The position numbers and the translations under genes were made by a program. Shown in pieces: positions 31,298 through 42,669 of a DNA stretch of 64,000 nt. The DNA is from Takakia lepidozioides. Its lineage: Eukaryota > Streptophyta > Takakiopsida > Takakiales > Takakiaceae. The DNA lies in contig CM060731.1 in the NCBI GenBank assembly GCA_030704615.1, forward strand, positions 1,984,001 through 2,048,000, written 5' to 3'. Under the pieces are notes generated by a model, which saw nothing but the letters and a program-made list of their open reading frames with translations, did not search any database and was not told the origin of the DNA. Each line of letters begins with the position of its first letter. The stretch's first letter is position 1.

Positions 31298-31840
31298 TTA
31301 TTTCAATTCACAGATATACACCTGTTTGTGCCCCCATGGTTCCGCGAATGAAATGTATGTGGTTGTCCTACATGCAAAGACTCCACACGATAAGCTGGAA
31401 ACCAGCACGGGAAGTGGGCATGGCTCGTTTTGTTCACACAGAATCTGGCGGAGCCCCACGGCAGGTGTCCCGCTGCAGAAGAGTGATGACCTCTCCATAG
31501 CCTAGTGTGGCTTGGTGAATGAATTGGTCTCTCTTACTGTCGCAACACATAATTATAAGGTATATGTAATATTGATGCTTGCAAGGGACCCACTTCCCTG
31601 TCATGCCGAGAGCGCCCTCACGCATCGTTACAAAATCCGGACAGGTGCACGAAGGGAAATTCCCCACGGTAACCTAATATTCTTTGCCATGAAGAACTGA
31701 GCCAGTAGACAACACTGTGTAAATCCGTCCATACCCCGGGGGCGGGACTTCGGTGATACGTGTCACCCGAGCCTGCAAAATTCTAGCCGATTCCATCTTG
31801 TAGTCGTGATCTGCACCCGAAGCGACACAGCGCACTGTTT
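31298..31840 (-). pseudogene. SWIM zinc-finger protein fragment (transposon-type)
   Basis: The open part (31667-31434) has FPSCTCPDF followed after 18 residues by CKHQYYI, a complete C-x-C-x(n)-C-x-H SWIM finger, then FIHQATLGYGEVITLLQRD. Upstream, one in-frame stop away, PPPGYGRIYTVLSTGS is collinear with PRPGIGCVYTLCTPGS of the second copy near 58.4 kb. SWIM fingers are common at the C terminus of plant MULE-type transposases and related element proteins. No catalytic DDE block is visible here. Confidence 0.6.
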
Positions 31841-32750
31841 TTTCATGGCCTACCCATCAATACCCAGCCACCTACCTCCCAATCCCCACATATCACCATC
31901 TATTTTGTCGAATTCACATACTGCCATGATCGTTACCCCACCTCCTCTATTTTAGAAAAACGACAAAAGTATGCATCACTTATCCTTGCTCTCCGTCGCA
32001 TGGGTTGGAATACCCCCTCTCTGTTATTACGGCCGGCACTCGAGGTGGTATCCACAATGCTAGCATAGCGGCACTATACGATAACTTCCATATCCCGATA
32101 TCCCATATCCACAAATGCTTTAAGGCAATTCACCTCACAGCCCTCCGCTCTCTCATAGCCATCATTATAAACAAGCGGAAACTAGAGTCCAACCCACTCT
32201 CGGTCCCATAGTCCTCCACAATACCTCAGGTACCCATGGGTACCCTCCGGGGTACCTGACATACCCCTTGGTACCTCCACCCTCAGGTCCTGGTGTCCCC
32301 TGGATACCTGAATTACTTATAGGGCCCACGCCCGAAAGGGGGCAATAGCCGCAATGTGAAGTGGCTCTTAGTTACGCCGGCCTCGGCCGGAGTCTTCTCT
32401 CTCTCTTTCTTCTCTCTCTGACTGCCCACAGGGTGGACTCAAAAGTAGATGTGACTCGTGGGCTGATATACTAGTGCAAACTGGATGTGATAGAGGTGAC
32501 CCATGGGCCGGTGCAGTACTAGTGCAAAGTGGAGGTGGGGGGATTGCAAATGCATGAGCGCATGAGCATGAGCGGAGTTTTCCGAACCTCTCCCGAACCT
32601 ACACCGAACCACAATGAAAACCCAAAATGGAGCTCCCCGAAGTTCCCACGTGTGGAGGTCGGTATACATAAACGCGATAATTTCAAACTTGGTAAGAGGT
32701 AACAGAAATAGGGGGTAGAAAGCGTATAACCGTGCCCGAATCTTGGGTGT
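31841..32750. repeat. Intergenic with short repeats, no gene
   Basis: At 32220-32310 GGTACC or GTACC occurs six times in a run of imperfect palindromes. At 32440-32540 a roughly 70-bp segment is duplicated (TGGGC(T/C)G(A/G)T, then ACTAGTGCAAA(C/G)TGGA). No reading frame is supported. Confidence 0.5.
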
Positions 32751-32966
32751 TATAGTCGCCACAGACTATATGTGGCATGCGAAATTGGGGGGAAGAACGT
32801 CTTTGAATTGGGTCCATTACAATGTGGCGAAAGTAAGTTGGTTATTATTATAATCGGCACCGACTATGTGATCCCATTTGGGAGAACAACATTTACAAAA
32901 TTATGAACTACGTAGATGAGCGAAGGTTTTGTGTAGTCGGCACAGACTATAGTCGGCACCGACTTC
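32751..32966. repeat. Left terminal piece of the SWIM-bearing DNA element
   Basis: Four copies of the palindrome-like motif TATAGTCGG(C/T)(A/G)C(A/C)GACTATA lie at 32751-32770, 32850-32868 and 32935-32965 (two, back to back). The same motif occurs four times at 59754-59990. The two clusters are separated by the CACTA element that starts at 32967, so they look like the two ends of one older element. Exact outer boundary not found. Confidence 0.55.
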
Positions 32967-33139
32967 CACTACAACAAATCTTGGCTTTTAGGTTTGCTAT
33001 TTTGCAATCGTATAAGCCTTTTATGACTGCATGAGCCCAGTCAGTTGTGACAAAAAAGTCGTAAGCGCCATAGAGTCGTACCTGTCAGTCGTGGTGCGTG
33101 GCAACGGGAACGCCTAATCAGAGTCATAGATCATACTGT

Positions 33140-33550
33140 AATATATGACTGCTAATCCATGTCAGCTTCACGTGGAGCAGAAGGGATATGCCACATGTCA
33201 CGATAATATGGGGGCGATAGGGTCTTCACGACTGGCATATATGACTTCTGCAGATTAACCCCAGGACAACCCGTGGAGCAGACTGGACATGACACGTGGC
33301 ATGACAGTGTGAGGAGAGGGTGTCTTCCAAGACTGGCATGTATGACTTCCGCTGATTAACCCCAGGACCACACATGGAGAATATGGGACATGACACGTGG
33401 CATGACAATATGGAGCGGGAGGGTCTTTCGTGACTGGCATGTATGACTTCGGACGTTTAATCCCAGGTCCACACGTGGAGTCAAATTATGCAGGATGGGG
33501 GTGGTCGTTATGACTGGAACATATGACTTCCATGGCGCACTCTGGATACT
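33140..33550 (+). repeat. CACTA subterminal repeats, about 101-bp period
   Basis: (T)GACTGGCAT(A/G)TATGACTTC recurs at 33230, 33331 and 33432, with a variant at 33512 and a weaker one near 33148. Each is followed by GATTAA(C/T)CCCAGG and ACACGTGG(C/A). The period is 101 bp, then 80. Confidence 0.75.
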
Positions 33551-33941
33551 GCACGTGGCACAAGTATGGGCGAACACGAGGGGTGAAAGTGGCACAAGGG
33601 TGGAGGCTCTGTGGATGGGAGGTAGTCATGTACATGACCGTAGTCATGGGCCTGACTCTAGCAGCATTGAAACATGAAAGCACCATTGAAAACACACAAA
33701 AACACCATTGAAACATAAAAGCACATTTGAAATTGGAACATCGATTCAAATACAACGTGACTTAATGTTCAGAGATCCATTCCATAATCTAATCCGGTGC
33801 TGCTACAAAAATGTACAAAGCTGCAAGTCTACGTAGACTTCCAAATGCCTGAGCAGAAGATGCATACACTGGCATTTCTCGGACTTCAGCAATCCTAACA
33901 TATGGCAGATGATGCACTCAAAATTTGGGGCGGTCAAACAC

Positions 33942-34097
33942 TCATCCCTTCACTTTCTGGATCTTCACAAACTTGTCACTCCAAACTGTAACATGATCTA
34001 CAGTGTCTCCCAGCTTTGTGTGCGCTGGCTTCATGGACTTGTTGTGATACGGTAGAGGGGCGTTGGTGAGTATCACCTGTGTGATCGTGATGGCCAT
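33942..34097 (-). CDS. 51-codon ORF and possible upstream exon, unrecognised
   Basis: ATG to TGA frame of 51 codons (MAITITQVILTNAPLPYHNK, then KLGDTVDHVTVWSDKFVKIQ). Upstream on the same strand (34260-34130) another open stretch, VEGGPDQVRLIDTVSREQQD then LLVYKELQRV, looks coding, separated by a frame change or intron. It is cargo of the CACTA element: either an element-specific accessory protein or a captured gene end. Not in the ORF-length range usually annotated. Confidence 0.35.
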   Translation of the reverse strand: MAITITQVILTNAPLPYHNKSMKPAHTKLGDTVDHVTVWSDKFVKIQKVKG

Positions 34098-34866
34098 ATA
34101 CCCTATAGGCACCATAGGGTATCCTTCACTCGCTGAAGCTCTTTGTAGACCAACAATATGGCCTGATCCTGCTGTTCCCTCGAAACCGTGTCGATAAGCC
34201 GGACTTGGTCAGGTCCACCTTCAACTGCCATCCATCTCAAAAATTGCAAGAAATGCCCAAGCATGCTCTTTCAGTCAATATCATAGCAACAACAATATAG
34301 TAATCTGATTCACAAAGGAACATCGCAAACAAAGTGTCAAAGCACTTGTGCACAAATCGAAGTGGGGCATATGAAAAACAGGATGATGGAACCCTTACCC
34401 CATTCAGGTAGTCAAAGACTGAAGGTTTGGGAGTTGTCTTGCTACTGGCAACACCACTTCTGCCCCTTCAACTGGCGCAGATTGTTCGTGGCCAGGTACC
34501 TACACCCAAGAACATATGCTCCACACATTGGACTGGGTTCCACAAGTACCACTCACAAATGAATCCTCGATAAGCCAAAGCACATAAGTTCCAGCAATAG
34601 AATCATCTTACCTGTAATGCCCTTTGGCCAGAGACTTGTCTAATACCGGCAACAACCTGCACAGACAGAGCATACACTACACCTTATATCGGAGATTCAC
34701 CAAGCTATTTGCAGGTTAGAGCGATAGTGCTGGAAAATGCGAGTAGTCCCCCTTACCAGGATAAAGATGAACATACCAGGTTGGGTTTACTAGAGCTAAA
34801 GCTACACACAAACTTAAAATAAAACTAGACAAAGTTATGTACACACCATAGGAGGCATTCACACAG

Positions 34867-35549
34867 TGTCGCGGCCCTTTGCCTTGAGGGAAGGGGGTCG
34901 GGACACAAGAGGGGCTGCCCCTGTGGTGGGGGCAATGGCAACAATAGATGCGGGGGCTGAAGCACCCTTGAGTTCCCAAAGCACTCAAGGAGGCGAAGGC
35001 GCTCACTAGGTGGAGCCCCGCACACCGGGTTGCGGTGGGGGTGGTTCCACGAGGGGTGGTGGTAGCTTAGTGGGTCTTAGTGGGGGTGACATAGGACTCA
35101 TCATGGGGCGGAAAGCTTGTGGTGGGAGTCGTGGGGAGTCTTGGGACTCATCACGGTCCAATGGGGCCATGGTGGATGGGCCAAGACTCACCGCGACTCA
35201 TCACCGGGAGTCGAGGAAACCCCCGCGGACAATCACAGAAGTATATATAGGGAGTAGTAACCCCAAGAACGGTGCAAGCCCGTTGGTGACCAAAAACTAG
35301 TGAGTAAGCGTGCGAGCCGGAAAGCGTCAAAGGTGTGGGGAGCTGTTCCGGACTGCCAACATCCAAAGGGAATTTCCACTAGGCCCAAATTGAGATAGGG
35401 TCTTGTGGAGGAATAAAGGGGGACCATTATGTCCCGGTGAGCAGCCGAAGCTCCGAGTTGGCCCGGTGGCCAGTTTGGGAGTTAGGCGCGCGCATCAAAG
35501 CGGGTAACTATAACTTGAAGGGGAGCTTACCGAAGTGAGGTGCGCGACA
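34867..35549 (+). repeat. Left LTR of the older Ty3 element
   Basis: 683 bp, TG...CA type ends. A TATA box (TATATATA, 35242-35249) sits in the U3 part. It lacks about 42 bp that are present after GTCGAGGG in the other three LTRs. Confidence 0.9.
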
Positions 35550-35551
35550 CT

Positions 35552-35563
35552 TGGTATCAGAGC
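35552..35563 (+). promoter_or_regulatory. Primer binding site for tRNA-iMet
   Basis: TGGTATCAGAGC two bases after the LTR matches the 3' end of plant initiator Met tRNA in complement, the standard primer of Ty3/gypsy and copia elements. Confidence 0.9.
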
Positions 35564-35604
35564 TTAGAGTTCAGTATGCGATCGTCCTTGGGATCGGCCT
35601 CATC

Positions 35605-37097
35605 ATGGGGTCGGGCAAGCCAAAGCGAAAGCGGAACGGCCCAAAAGATAAAGATCGTGGTGAGCCCAATGAGGGCGACGTGTCATCGACCTTCAATTTG
35701 AAGAGGGGATGCATGCTTTTGAAAGCGAGGCCACTCAAGAACGGGAGGAATCTGGAAAGTCGGAGCCCGAGGACTTCCCGAGGGCTCCAGCAGACCAACC
35801 GATACCTCCCATGCCAGCAGCCTTTTGGGAAGGGTTGTTGGCGCAGTTTGGCGGGACGTTGAAAGACGTGTTGAAGGCGGCTAATGCCACTTCCACTAAG
35901 GCAAAGTTTAAGGTGAAGCTTAAGGAACCCGACACCTTTGAGGGCATCCAAAATCGGAAGGTACTCAACACCTGGCTCTTGGAGCTAGAGCAGTACTTCC
36001 GGGCGGCCAAGTTGAGTGACGAGGATCGGGTGGAAGTGGCTCCCACCTATTTGAGGGGCTATGCTCAACAATGGTGGGAGAAATGCCTTCACGACCAAGG
36101 TCCAAACCCAGAAACCTTGAGCTGGAGTGGGTTCAAGGTACTTATGAAGAGACAGTTTGTGCCCCTCAACGCGTCCTGGCTCGCCCGGGACAAGATGAGG
36201 AATTTGAAGCAAACGGATGACATTCGGGGATATGTTCAGGCTTTCAATGTGCTGTTGCTCGAAGTCGCGGACATGGCAGAATCAGAAATGGTCTTCAACT
36301 TTGTGGCGGGACTGGCCCCATGGGCCAGGCGGAAGTTGGAGGAGAAGCCACCTAAGACTTTGAACGAGGCAATTGAGAGGGCTGAATGTTTCTCGGATGT
36401 CCCCAGGGGCGAAAGACAAGGCCGTACGGAGCTAAACCACAAGAAGACTCGGCGGGAGGGTGACTCCTTCCGACCGGAAAAGAAGTGGGATAGGCTACGC
36501 GGCGACAATGGCACATGGAAATCGAAGGGAGGGCCTTCACACGTCAAGGCGACACCCGGTGCTCTGAAAGAAAAAGCAGGTGCGACGGCCTATGGTGGAC
36601 AGAATGCGACCTTTGATGGAGTGTGCTTTAATTGCGAGGAGCCCGGGCACATGGCTAAGAAGTGCGCGAAGCCCCGTCAATTGAACATGACTCGGGCAAC
36701 CACGGAGCTGTCCAAAGATACCATCAGCCGCTTGGTGGAAGCGGCGGTCACCAAGACTTGCAAGGTAGGCAACTACTTTTGTGAGTTGTATCAGGAAACT
36801 GGCCCCCTGCGTAAAGGGAGTCAGTTAATGTTCATGAGTGGGATAATTTCCAGAACTAACGTGTTGTTGTTGGTGGACACAGGAGCGTCGCACTCCTTCA
36901 TGACACCGGCAACGGCACGGAAGCTGGGGCTCCCGACAAGTGATGTGGGGGCCTCTATTGAAGTGCGTTCTGCCAAAGAGAACCACAACTGGCGACGAGG
37001 TTGGCGTTCGATGTTCCTCTTCAACTGCGGAGTTGGGAGGGACGTGAGAACTTCACCATTTGCGAGATCGATGGAGTGGATCTCATTTTGGGGATGA
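35605..37097 (+). pseudogene. gag: Gag and protease of the older Ty3 element
   Basis: The ATG at 35605 begins MGSGKPKRKRNGP. After a frameshift near 35700 the frame stays open to 37097: a basic-acidic linker, the retrotransposon gag core (WLLELEQYFRAAKLSDEDRV, AQQWWEK, LKQTDDIRGYVQAFNVLLLE), a CCHC zinc knuckle (CFNCEEPGHMAKKC, 36624-36665) and the aspartic protease VDTGASHSFM (about 36870). Gag packages the RNA and the protease cuts the polyprotein. The protease C-terminal part shifts frame near 36990 and ends just before the CACTA insertion. Confidence 0.9.
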
Positions 37098-37859
37098 CCT
37101 TTTTGAGCAAATCAGGAGCGGTCATGATGGCCGCAAGAGAGTAGTCACGCTACCGTGTGGGAATGGTGGCGAAGTTTTACGAGTGTCGGAAACGCCCAAC
37201 CCAGTGCACTAGAAGAGAAACCGGCTTTTTCCACGGCTTTTTCCACACTTTTTGCTGTGGAATCAGCCGCAGTCCACACCTGCCGTGGGTGTAAGAAACG
37301 ACTAGTGCTTTCGGACACCTCGTGGACGGCCTGGCTCTTGGGTGGCCCTGTGGAAAAGTCCACGGGTGGCTTTTTCCACATGTGGCTTTTTTCACGGGGT
37401 GCATGGTGACATGGCAGAATGTGAAAAAAGCCAGTGTGGCATGTTTCACGGCAGATTTCACACCTTGAATAAGCCACTATGCGACACGTGTCATATTTCA
37501 CACATTCAACAAGTCACTATGCAACACGTGTTCGTTCCTGTGTGGTGGTACGCATTAATTAATTATTAATTGATTTCTAATATTAAGTTTGAATATTAAT
37601 GGATTTAATTTATTGTTATTATTATGATGATGATGATTATTATTATAGGGAAAATGGACAGTGGCCTTGATGAGAACATTATTAAATAACAAAATATTGA
37701 AATTATGTTTTTAGAAATTATATTTATTCGCTCAGATACTAAAACACACCCTTTGCAGGGAAGGAGAGTTTGCCTTAGTGTCTATGCTGAGTTGCGTCTC
37801 CTACTCTCTGTAATCTAATAGGCATTCACCTTTTTCCCTCGGTTGTCCCACCCTTGACT

Positions 37860-38420
37860 GGGGTCAGAAAAGCATTCATTCCACAACTTCTCCTCATCTC
37901 TGTTACATGTTTCTAGATATTTTCCTATTGTCACTTTGGCAGTATCATGTCAAAATCACTCCAAACTACGTACCATCTACCCATGCAGATTTCTTGTAGC
38001 TATCCTTCCATAGGGAATCATAAGTAATCTGGAGCTTGAAATCCGGCCCTCTTAGATGACACTCTATCCCTGCTCCTTCAGCTATCCATGCCTCTGCACA
38101 GATCATGCATACATCCTTGCATTGCTGTTAGCAGCTGACAATGGCAGCCTAGATTTGTTCCAGCAAACACCCAACTCAACTTATCACACTAGTTCCTATT
38201 CTCAATTGCATCTACCACTCTGTAATCCAAAGGCATTTACCTTCCAAGACGGTTGTCCCACCATTGACTGGGGTCAGAAAAGTATTCATTCCATAACTTC
38301 TCCTCTCTGTTACCTATTTCTGGATACTTTTCTGTTGTCACTTTGGCAGTATCATGTCAAAGTCACTCCAAACTATCAAAGGTTCACTCAACCAGCTAAC
38401 TTGCATAATTCTTGAAACAT
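37860..38420. repeat. Repeat family R inside the CACTA element
   Basis: Two copies (37860-37975 and 38245-38420) of TGGGGTCAGAAAA and CATTCCA(T/C)AACTTCTCCTC, then TCAAA(G/A)TCACTCCAAAC. Between them ATTTCTTGTAGCTAT and GAAATCCGGCCC parallel 1530-1590, so the order of the 1.2-1.9 kb block is conserved. Confidence 0.65.
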
Positions 38421-38426
38421 GAAAAT

Positions 38427-40346
38427 TTAGGGCGATCCTGATAAGAGGGGAAAACGGAGTGAAATGACATGGCATTGAAAAGAACACAAGTTCAGAGAGG
38501 GGGAATGGTACCTGGGAGATTCAATGAGCTGCTTCACCATGGTCGCTTGTAGTTGGATATCACTTGAGACGAAGTGGGGAGGGTATAGGGCATGTAACCT
38601 GACATGCCTTCTGGTGTTTTCAGAATGTGAGAGTCCTTGGTCTGTCATTGTTGTGGATGTTTTTAGATGGTGAGCAGCAACATGTTGTCTTAAGCATAGC
38701 TGAAATGTACATATATTGTTATTGCTCATAATCATAAGTCCGAGTTCTTGTATGGTGTGGCAGGGGGCATGTGCCTTAGGGTGCATAGGTCGGAGACATA
38801 GAACGTTGTCAGCATGGTTATAGTAATTACTGGTACAGCAGTTGATAACATGCGCCATTTGGTAAGTAGACTTCAGATAAGTATGTAAAAATAAGATACT
38901 GAGTGTTGATCCAAGAGCCGGGGCATGTATCTCTAAATACATATCATAGGATGGAAGTGAGATAACAAAATCATAGAACAAGACAACATAAAGAGCATGT
39001 ACAGATATCCCTGGATTTTTATCAAATAGAGGGGGGAGTGTGGCATGTACATTTGGAAAGCGGGCATGTGCATGAGAGTAAAATGATCTTAAGTATACTG
39101 TTGATCCAAGAACAGGGGCATGTGCCATTGAGTATACATCATAAACAGGAGGTGAAGTAAAGAGGTCACAGTACCAGACACCATCCAAAGAAAGAGACCA
39201 GGTACAGAGGTTGGGCAGCCTGAATCTGTGAAGTTGAGAGTCCCAAGCAACGTCGAAGCCCACCCAAGCCATACTCAACCCCAGTCGATCAGCCTTAGTG
39301 GCAGGGAAAAGAATGGCAGCCCACTCGCCAATGCTTCCATACCCCGGGGTGCTTAGTTTGTCAAACTCGGAGTTGAGGGGAAAACTACCAGCCAACGCGT
39401 GGGTGAAATTTGATGGACCAACAGATTGGCCATAACTTGCACACATCTTCATACGCCCAATACATGCAGTGGCGCAGGGAGAAATAGCCTCCTCAAAGAG
39501 ACCGTGACACTTAGTTAATTTGAAACCCTGATAAGTGAGAGCTTGTGCGTTGCGTTGTGCCTCTACTGGTCTAGAAATCTGGCTAGCATATGGGGCAGCC
39601 TGATGGCATGAGATCAGCCTATGCCTGAATGGTTTTGGTGTCTTTGCCTTTTCCCAGTTCTCCTTGTCTACATGGAATGTGCCAGACCTCACTGATTGCA
39701 GAAGCTGGAGTTCATGCAATAATACAACATCAATGGTGATCCCTTCACTTTGTATCAGGGATTGAGTTTCCTGTAGCACCCCAAGGGCCTCATTAGAAGG
39801 CCCGAGATGCCATTCCATGTTGCCATTGCCTCATAGCATCATCAACCACAGAGCCTGAAGCAATTTTAAGACTGCCTCCTGATGACACCCAGCCTTTTCC
39901 AGCAATTTGGCAGCATTCGTCAGGGATTCAAGCCGCTTGCAACCCTTGTGTTCACATGTTGTCTTTGAGATGATCAGATTATGGCCACCAAAAGGTGTTT
40001 GAGAGGGTTGATCAATGAGAATGTAAGCCCAGATTTGTGGCGTTCTTTCTTGAGAGTTAGTGTGATACCGTTCAAAGATCTGGCTAATGTCGCCGAGGTT
40101 GGCCTGGCCCATAACAACTTGGACATAGTTGCACAGCTCGATGCTCCTCATTGGCTCGTAGGGTTGACTAAAAACAGATATGTCCTTGCCCACGCAATGT
40201 TGCCGCAGGATCTGAAAGCAACGCTTGAATCTGTCCTTGATGAATTTGGTTCTGGGAGTGGATTGTAGATCATAATGGGCTTGGAATCCACAGGCTATAG
40301 ACAAGCTTGAAAATCTATGATTGAGTTGGTGGTGCTGCCACAACAT
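38427..40346 (-). pseudogene. Unrecognised 640-codon reading frame with one TGA
   Basis: Two minus-strand frames (40346-39831 and 39818-38427) are in the same phase and separated by one TGA at about 39828. The upstream part is helix-like and rich in Gln and Leu (CNYVQVVMGQANLGDISQIF, SLTNAAKLLEKAGCHQEAVL). The middle (LHELQLLQSV, HALAGSFPLNSEFDKLS, WVGFDVAW) also looks like real protein. After about residue 380 the sequence becomes repetitive (HAPVLGST, HAPALGST) because of a spaced GGGGCATGT repeat, so coding probably ends or an intron begins there. I do not recognise the family; it does not look like TNP1 or TNP2. A captured host gene is the likeliest source. Confidence 0.4.
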
Positions 40347-40589
40347 AGCCCTTGGTCAGGTCCTCTCCATCCACCACCAAAAGCCCCAGAAGGCCATCAT
40401 GAACAAAGCCGACCTTGGCCATTGTGCTGACGTGGAGCACAAAATCAACACCCAAGGGTTCCCTACAACCAGAAAGCCAGCGAACAGACTGTCAGAAACT
40501 GAGGAGAACCTTGTACAAGAACAGATTGAAGCACTCATCTTACAAGCTTGTGACCATTTCCTCTTGCCTATAAAGTTTACGCTCTGTAA

Positions 40590-41460
40590 TGCAGACATAT
40601 TCCCAGTTCCTACTACCTTTTAGTACATGCGCTCTCATGTCTGTGCCATCCAAAGCTTGCTTCATGCCTCACTCTATCATTACAGCTATGTCTATTTTTC
40701 CACAGGGAATCACCTCTTCCCGCATCATTGCTCATAGGTCTCCAAAGCCTCCATCCGCGCCCTTGCTGTGCATATCTGCAATCATTGCACTCCACAACAC
40801 CACATCTCGTTCAGCCATACTGTCGAACACTTCTTTTGCATCCTCGATGCACCCACATTTGGCATACATGCAGTCCACCAGGGCAGTGTTCAGAATGACA
40901 TCGGGTACAACATGGTACTAACAGGAGCCAAAAGCCAACATTTGTAGGATGGACAAACTTCTTTACATCCTACATTAAGAAAAAACCACACCTTGCAATT
41001 GCGATTGTCCCACCATCGTGAAGAAACTCATGCCAGCTCTGCCCTGTGCTGCAAATTCAGGGCCAAGTCTGATGAGAGGGCAAAACAGGCTGAAATAGGT
41101 CGAAGAAGAAAGTGCCCTCACCACATTGTCCTCGACCTTGTGTCATGACCCATGGAGGATTTGACTGACCATGAACCCAAAATGACCTCTTGTGTGTGCT
41201 GCTTGTGTCTGTAGTCTGGTAATGTCGGATTGGTCAGTGAGAACCACCATGGTGCAGTTGAGCGGGCAGAGATTGAAACACAGCCTGCGTTAGGGTTCAA
41301 CCTATCCGGCATCATTTCCTCATATGTCTCCAAAGCCTTCATACCACACTGCGATCATTGCATTCCACGACACGACATCTTGGCAGCCATTTCGTTGAAC
41401 ACACCCTTCGCATCTTTGGAAAACTCATGGCTGTTGTCCCACCATCGTGAAGGGTAAAAC
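40590..41460 (-). pseudogene. PPR gene fragment carried by the CACTA element
   Basis: Minus-strand frames near 40915-40730 give [28 protein letters not shown] and [10 protein letters not shown], canonical PLS-class PPR motif halves. Near 41450-41290 AKGVFNEMAAK and ALETYEEMM continue the type after a family R insertion-like stretch (41030-41290). Stops and frame changes interrupt it. No tail domain is present. Confidence 0.65.
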
Positions 41461-41680
41461 TCGTGCCAGCTCTGCTCCGTGCTGCAAATTCAAAGCCGAG
41501 TCTGATGAGAGGGCAAAACAGGCTGAAATAGGTCCAAGAACAAGGTGCCCTCACCACATTGGCCTCGAGTTCCTGCTATCACGATGCTTGGCACTAATAA
41601 GACTGGACCCCAAAAAACGCTAAGTCCCAGCCCTGCACACTGCGACCTAGCAGCCCTAAATTCGAGCCAACTTTTGAAGT
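41030..41680. repeat. Repeat family R, further copies
   Basis: TGATGAGAGGGCAAAACAGG occurs at about 41070 and 41505. GACCTTGTGTCATGACCCATGGAGG and GAGAACCACCATGGTGCAG follow the first, and CCCCAAAAAACGCTAAGTCC with CTGCGACCTAGCAGCCCTAA the second. The same order is found at 55750-56490. Confidence 0.7.
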
Positions 41681-41687
41681 TTTTGAA

Positions 41688-41782
41688 CGTTTTGCACCCT
41701 AACATTATATAAAATAATTATATGGTCCATGTAATTATGTGAAGGTATTTTTAGCTATATATATATGTTAGGGTGCAAAACG
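41688..41782. repeat. Small foldback element, 18-bp perfect arms
   Basis: CGTTTTGCACCCTAACAT (41688-41705) is repeated in exact complement at 41765-41782 around an AT-rich centre. The 95-bp length fits a MITE or a MITE relic. Confidence 0.7.
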
Positions 41783-42669
41783 TATATATATAACAAGGTA
41801 CAAAGGCCCTGGTTAATTTATTTACTAGGTAAGGTTCATAGTCATGAAATGAGTAGTTAAAACAACTATTTCTATCTAATACTGATTTATATATTTCAAT
41901 TTACATGAATTTAAAATATAATTGTGGAGTTGCTAATGAAGTTGTTGAAACCACTTACAATTTAAAATATATCACCTTGTATAGAGACTCACCATGCTAC
42001 CCACCTAGACCTGGGTTTCCTTTTTGGTCTCTTGTTAAAATTCTATGGATTTTTTCAAAATATTCTGGTTTTTTCTTTGATGTGTGAGATGACAAAGTCC
42101 AAGCATGTCACATAAACAAGGAGTTCAACGTAAGGATGATGCAAGTGATTTGTGGCAAAAAGTGTAAATCATGCCTATGCCTGTTTGTCCTAGTTGTGTC
42201 ATAGGTTGCAACGGAACGGGGCCACCTTTGAATGCGATCCCCATGCTAATTTCACCAAGGGCATTATAGACTTCATAATGTAGAGATTGAAAATGGGGTG
42301 TAGCAGGGGGTGATTCTTCACTTGCTAGTAGCCCATCATGCATATTTCTAAACATAAACATGAAGCTCATGATCATTTTCCAAGGGCATTATTCTCAAAC
42401 TCCCCATACACCACAATTAATGTGGGAATTCCATGGTCCCATTTCACATATGTGTGTAACATGCCATGTAAACTAAGCCAACTCCCGCCACGCTTATGGC
42501 TGTTTTCACACCGTTATTTACCTCGGGTGTGGATCACATGTGAGACACCCCACAATTAGGGCATATTTTGACCCACACCTTGGCTCACTCTACAGACCCG
42601 TGATAAAAGCCGTGCCAGGTGTGAGATGGCATACCCGTGGAAAAAGCCGGTTTCTCTTCTAGTGTGTGG

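Larger units (their letters stand above)
37207..42664 (+). mobile_element. CACTA element with perfect 30-bp TIRs, inside Ty3
   Basis: The left end CACTAGAAGAGAAACCGGCT plus ten further bases is repeated exactly in complement at 42635-42664. GTG precedes the left end (37204-37206); the right flank is TGTGG, consistent with a GTG duplication plus one extra T. The interrupted Ty3 sequence resumes on the far side (GGAGGGCGAATAAACC, as at 46039). TTTTCCAC and GTGTGAGA-type subterminal repeats flank both ends. Cargo: family R, a long minus-strand ORF, PPR sequence and a small foldback. No TNP2 is present, so the element is non-autonomous. Confidence 0.95.

Noticed and set aside
18055-33600. Regularly spaced repeats resembling a CRISPR array (101-bp subterminal repeats and family A)
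   Set aside because: Units are long, diverged and explained as transposon subterminal or satellite-like repeats; no cas genes and a plant context.
34825-35427. ORFs of 60-100 codons within the Ty3 LTRs (also at 43531-44223, 49748-50770, 53033-53670)
   Set aside because: They repeat in every LTR copy, follow GC-rich non-coding sequence and contain the TATA box; not genes.
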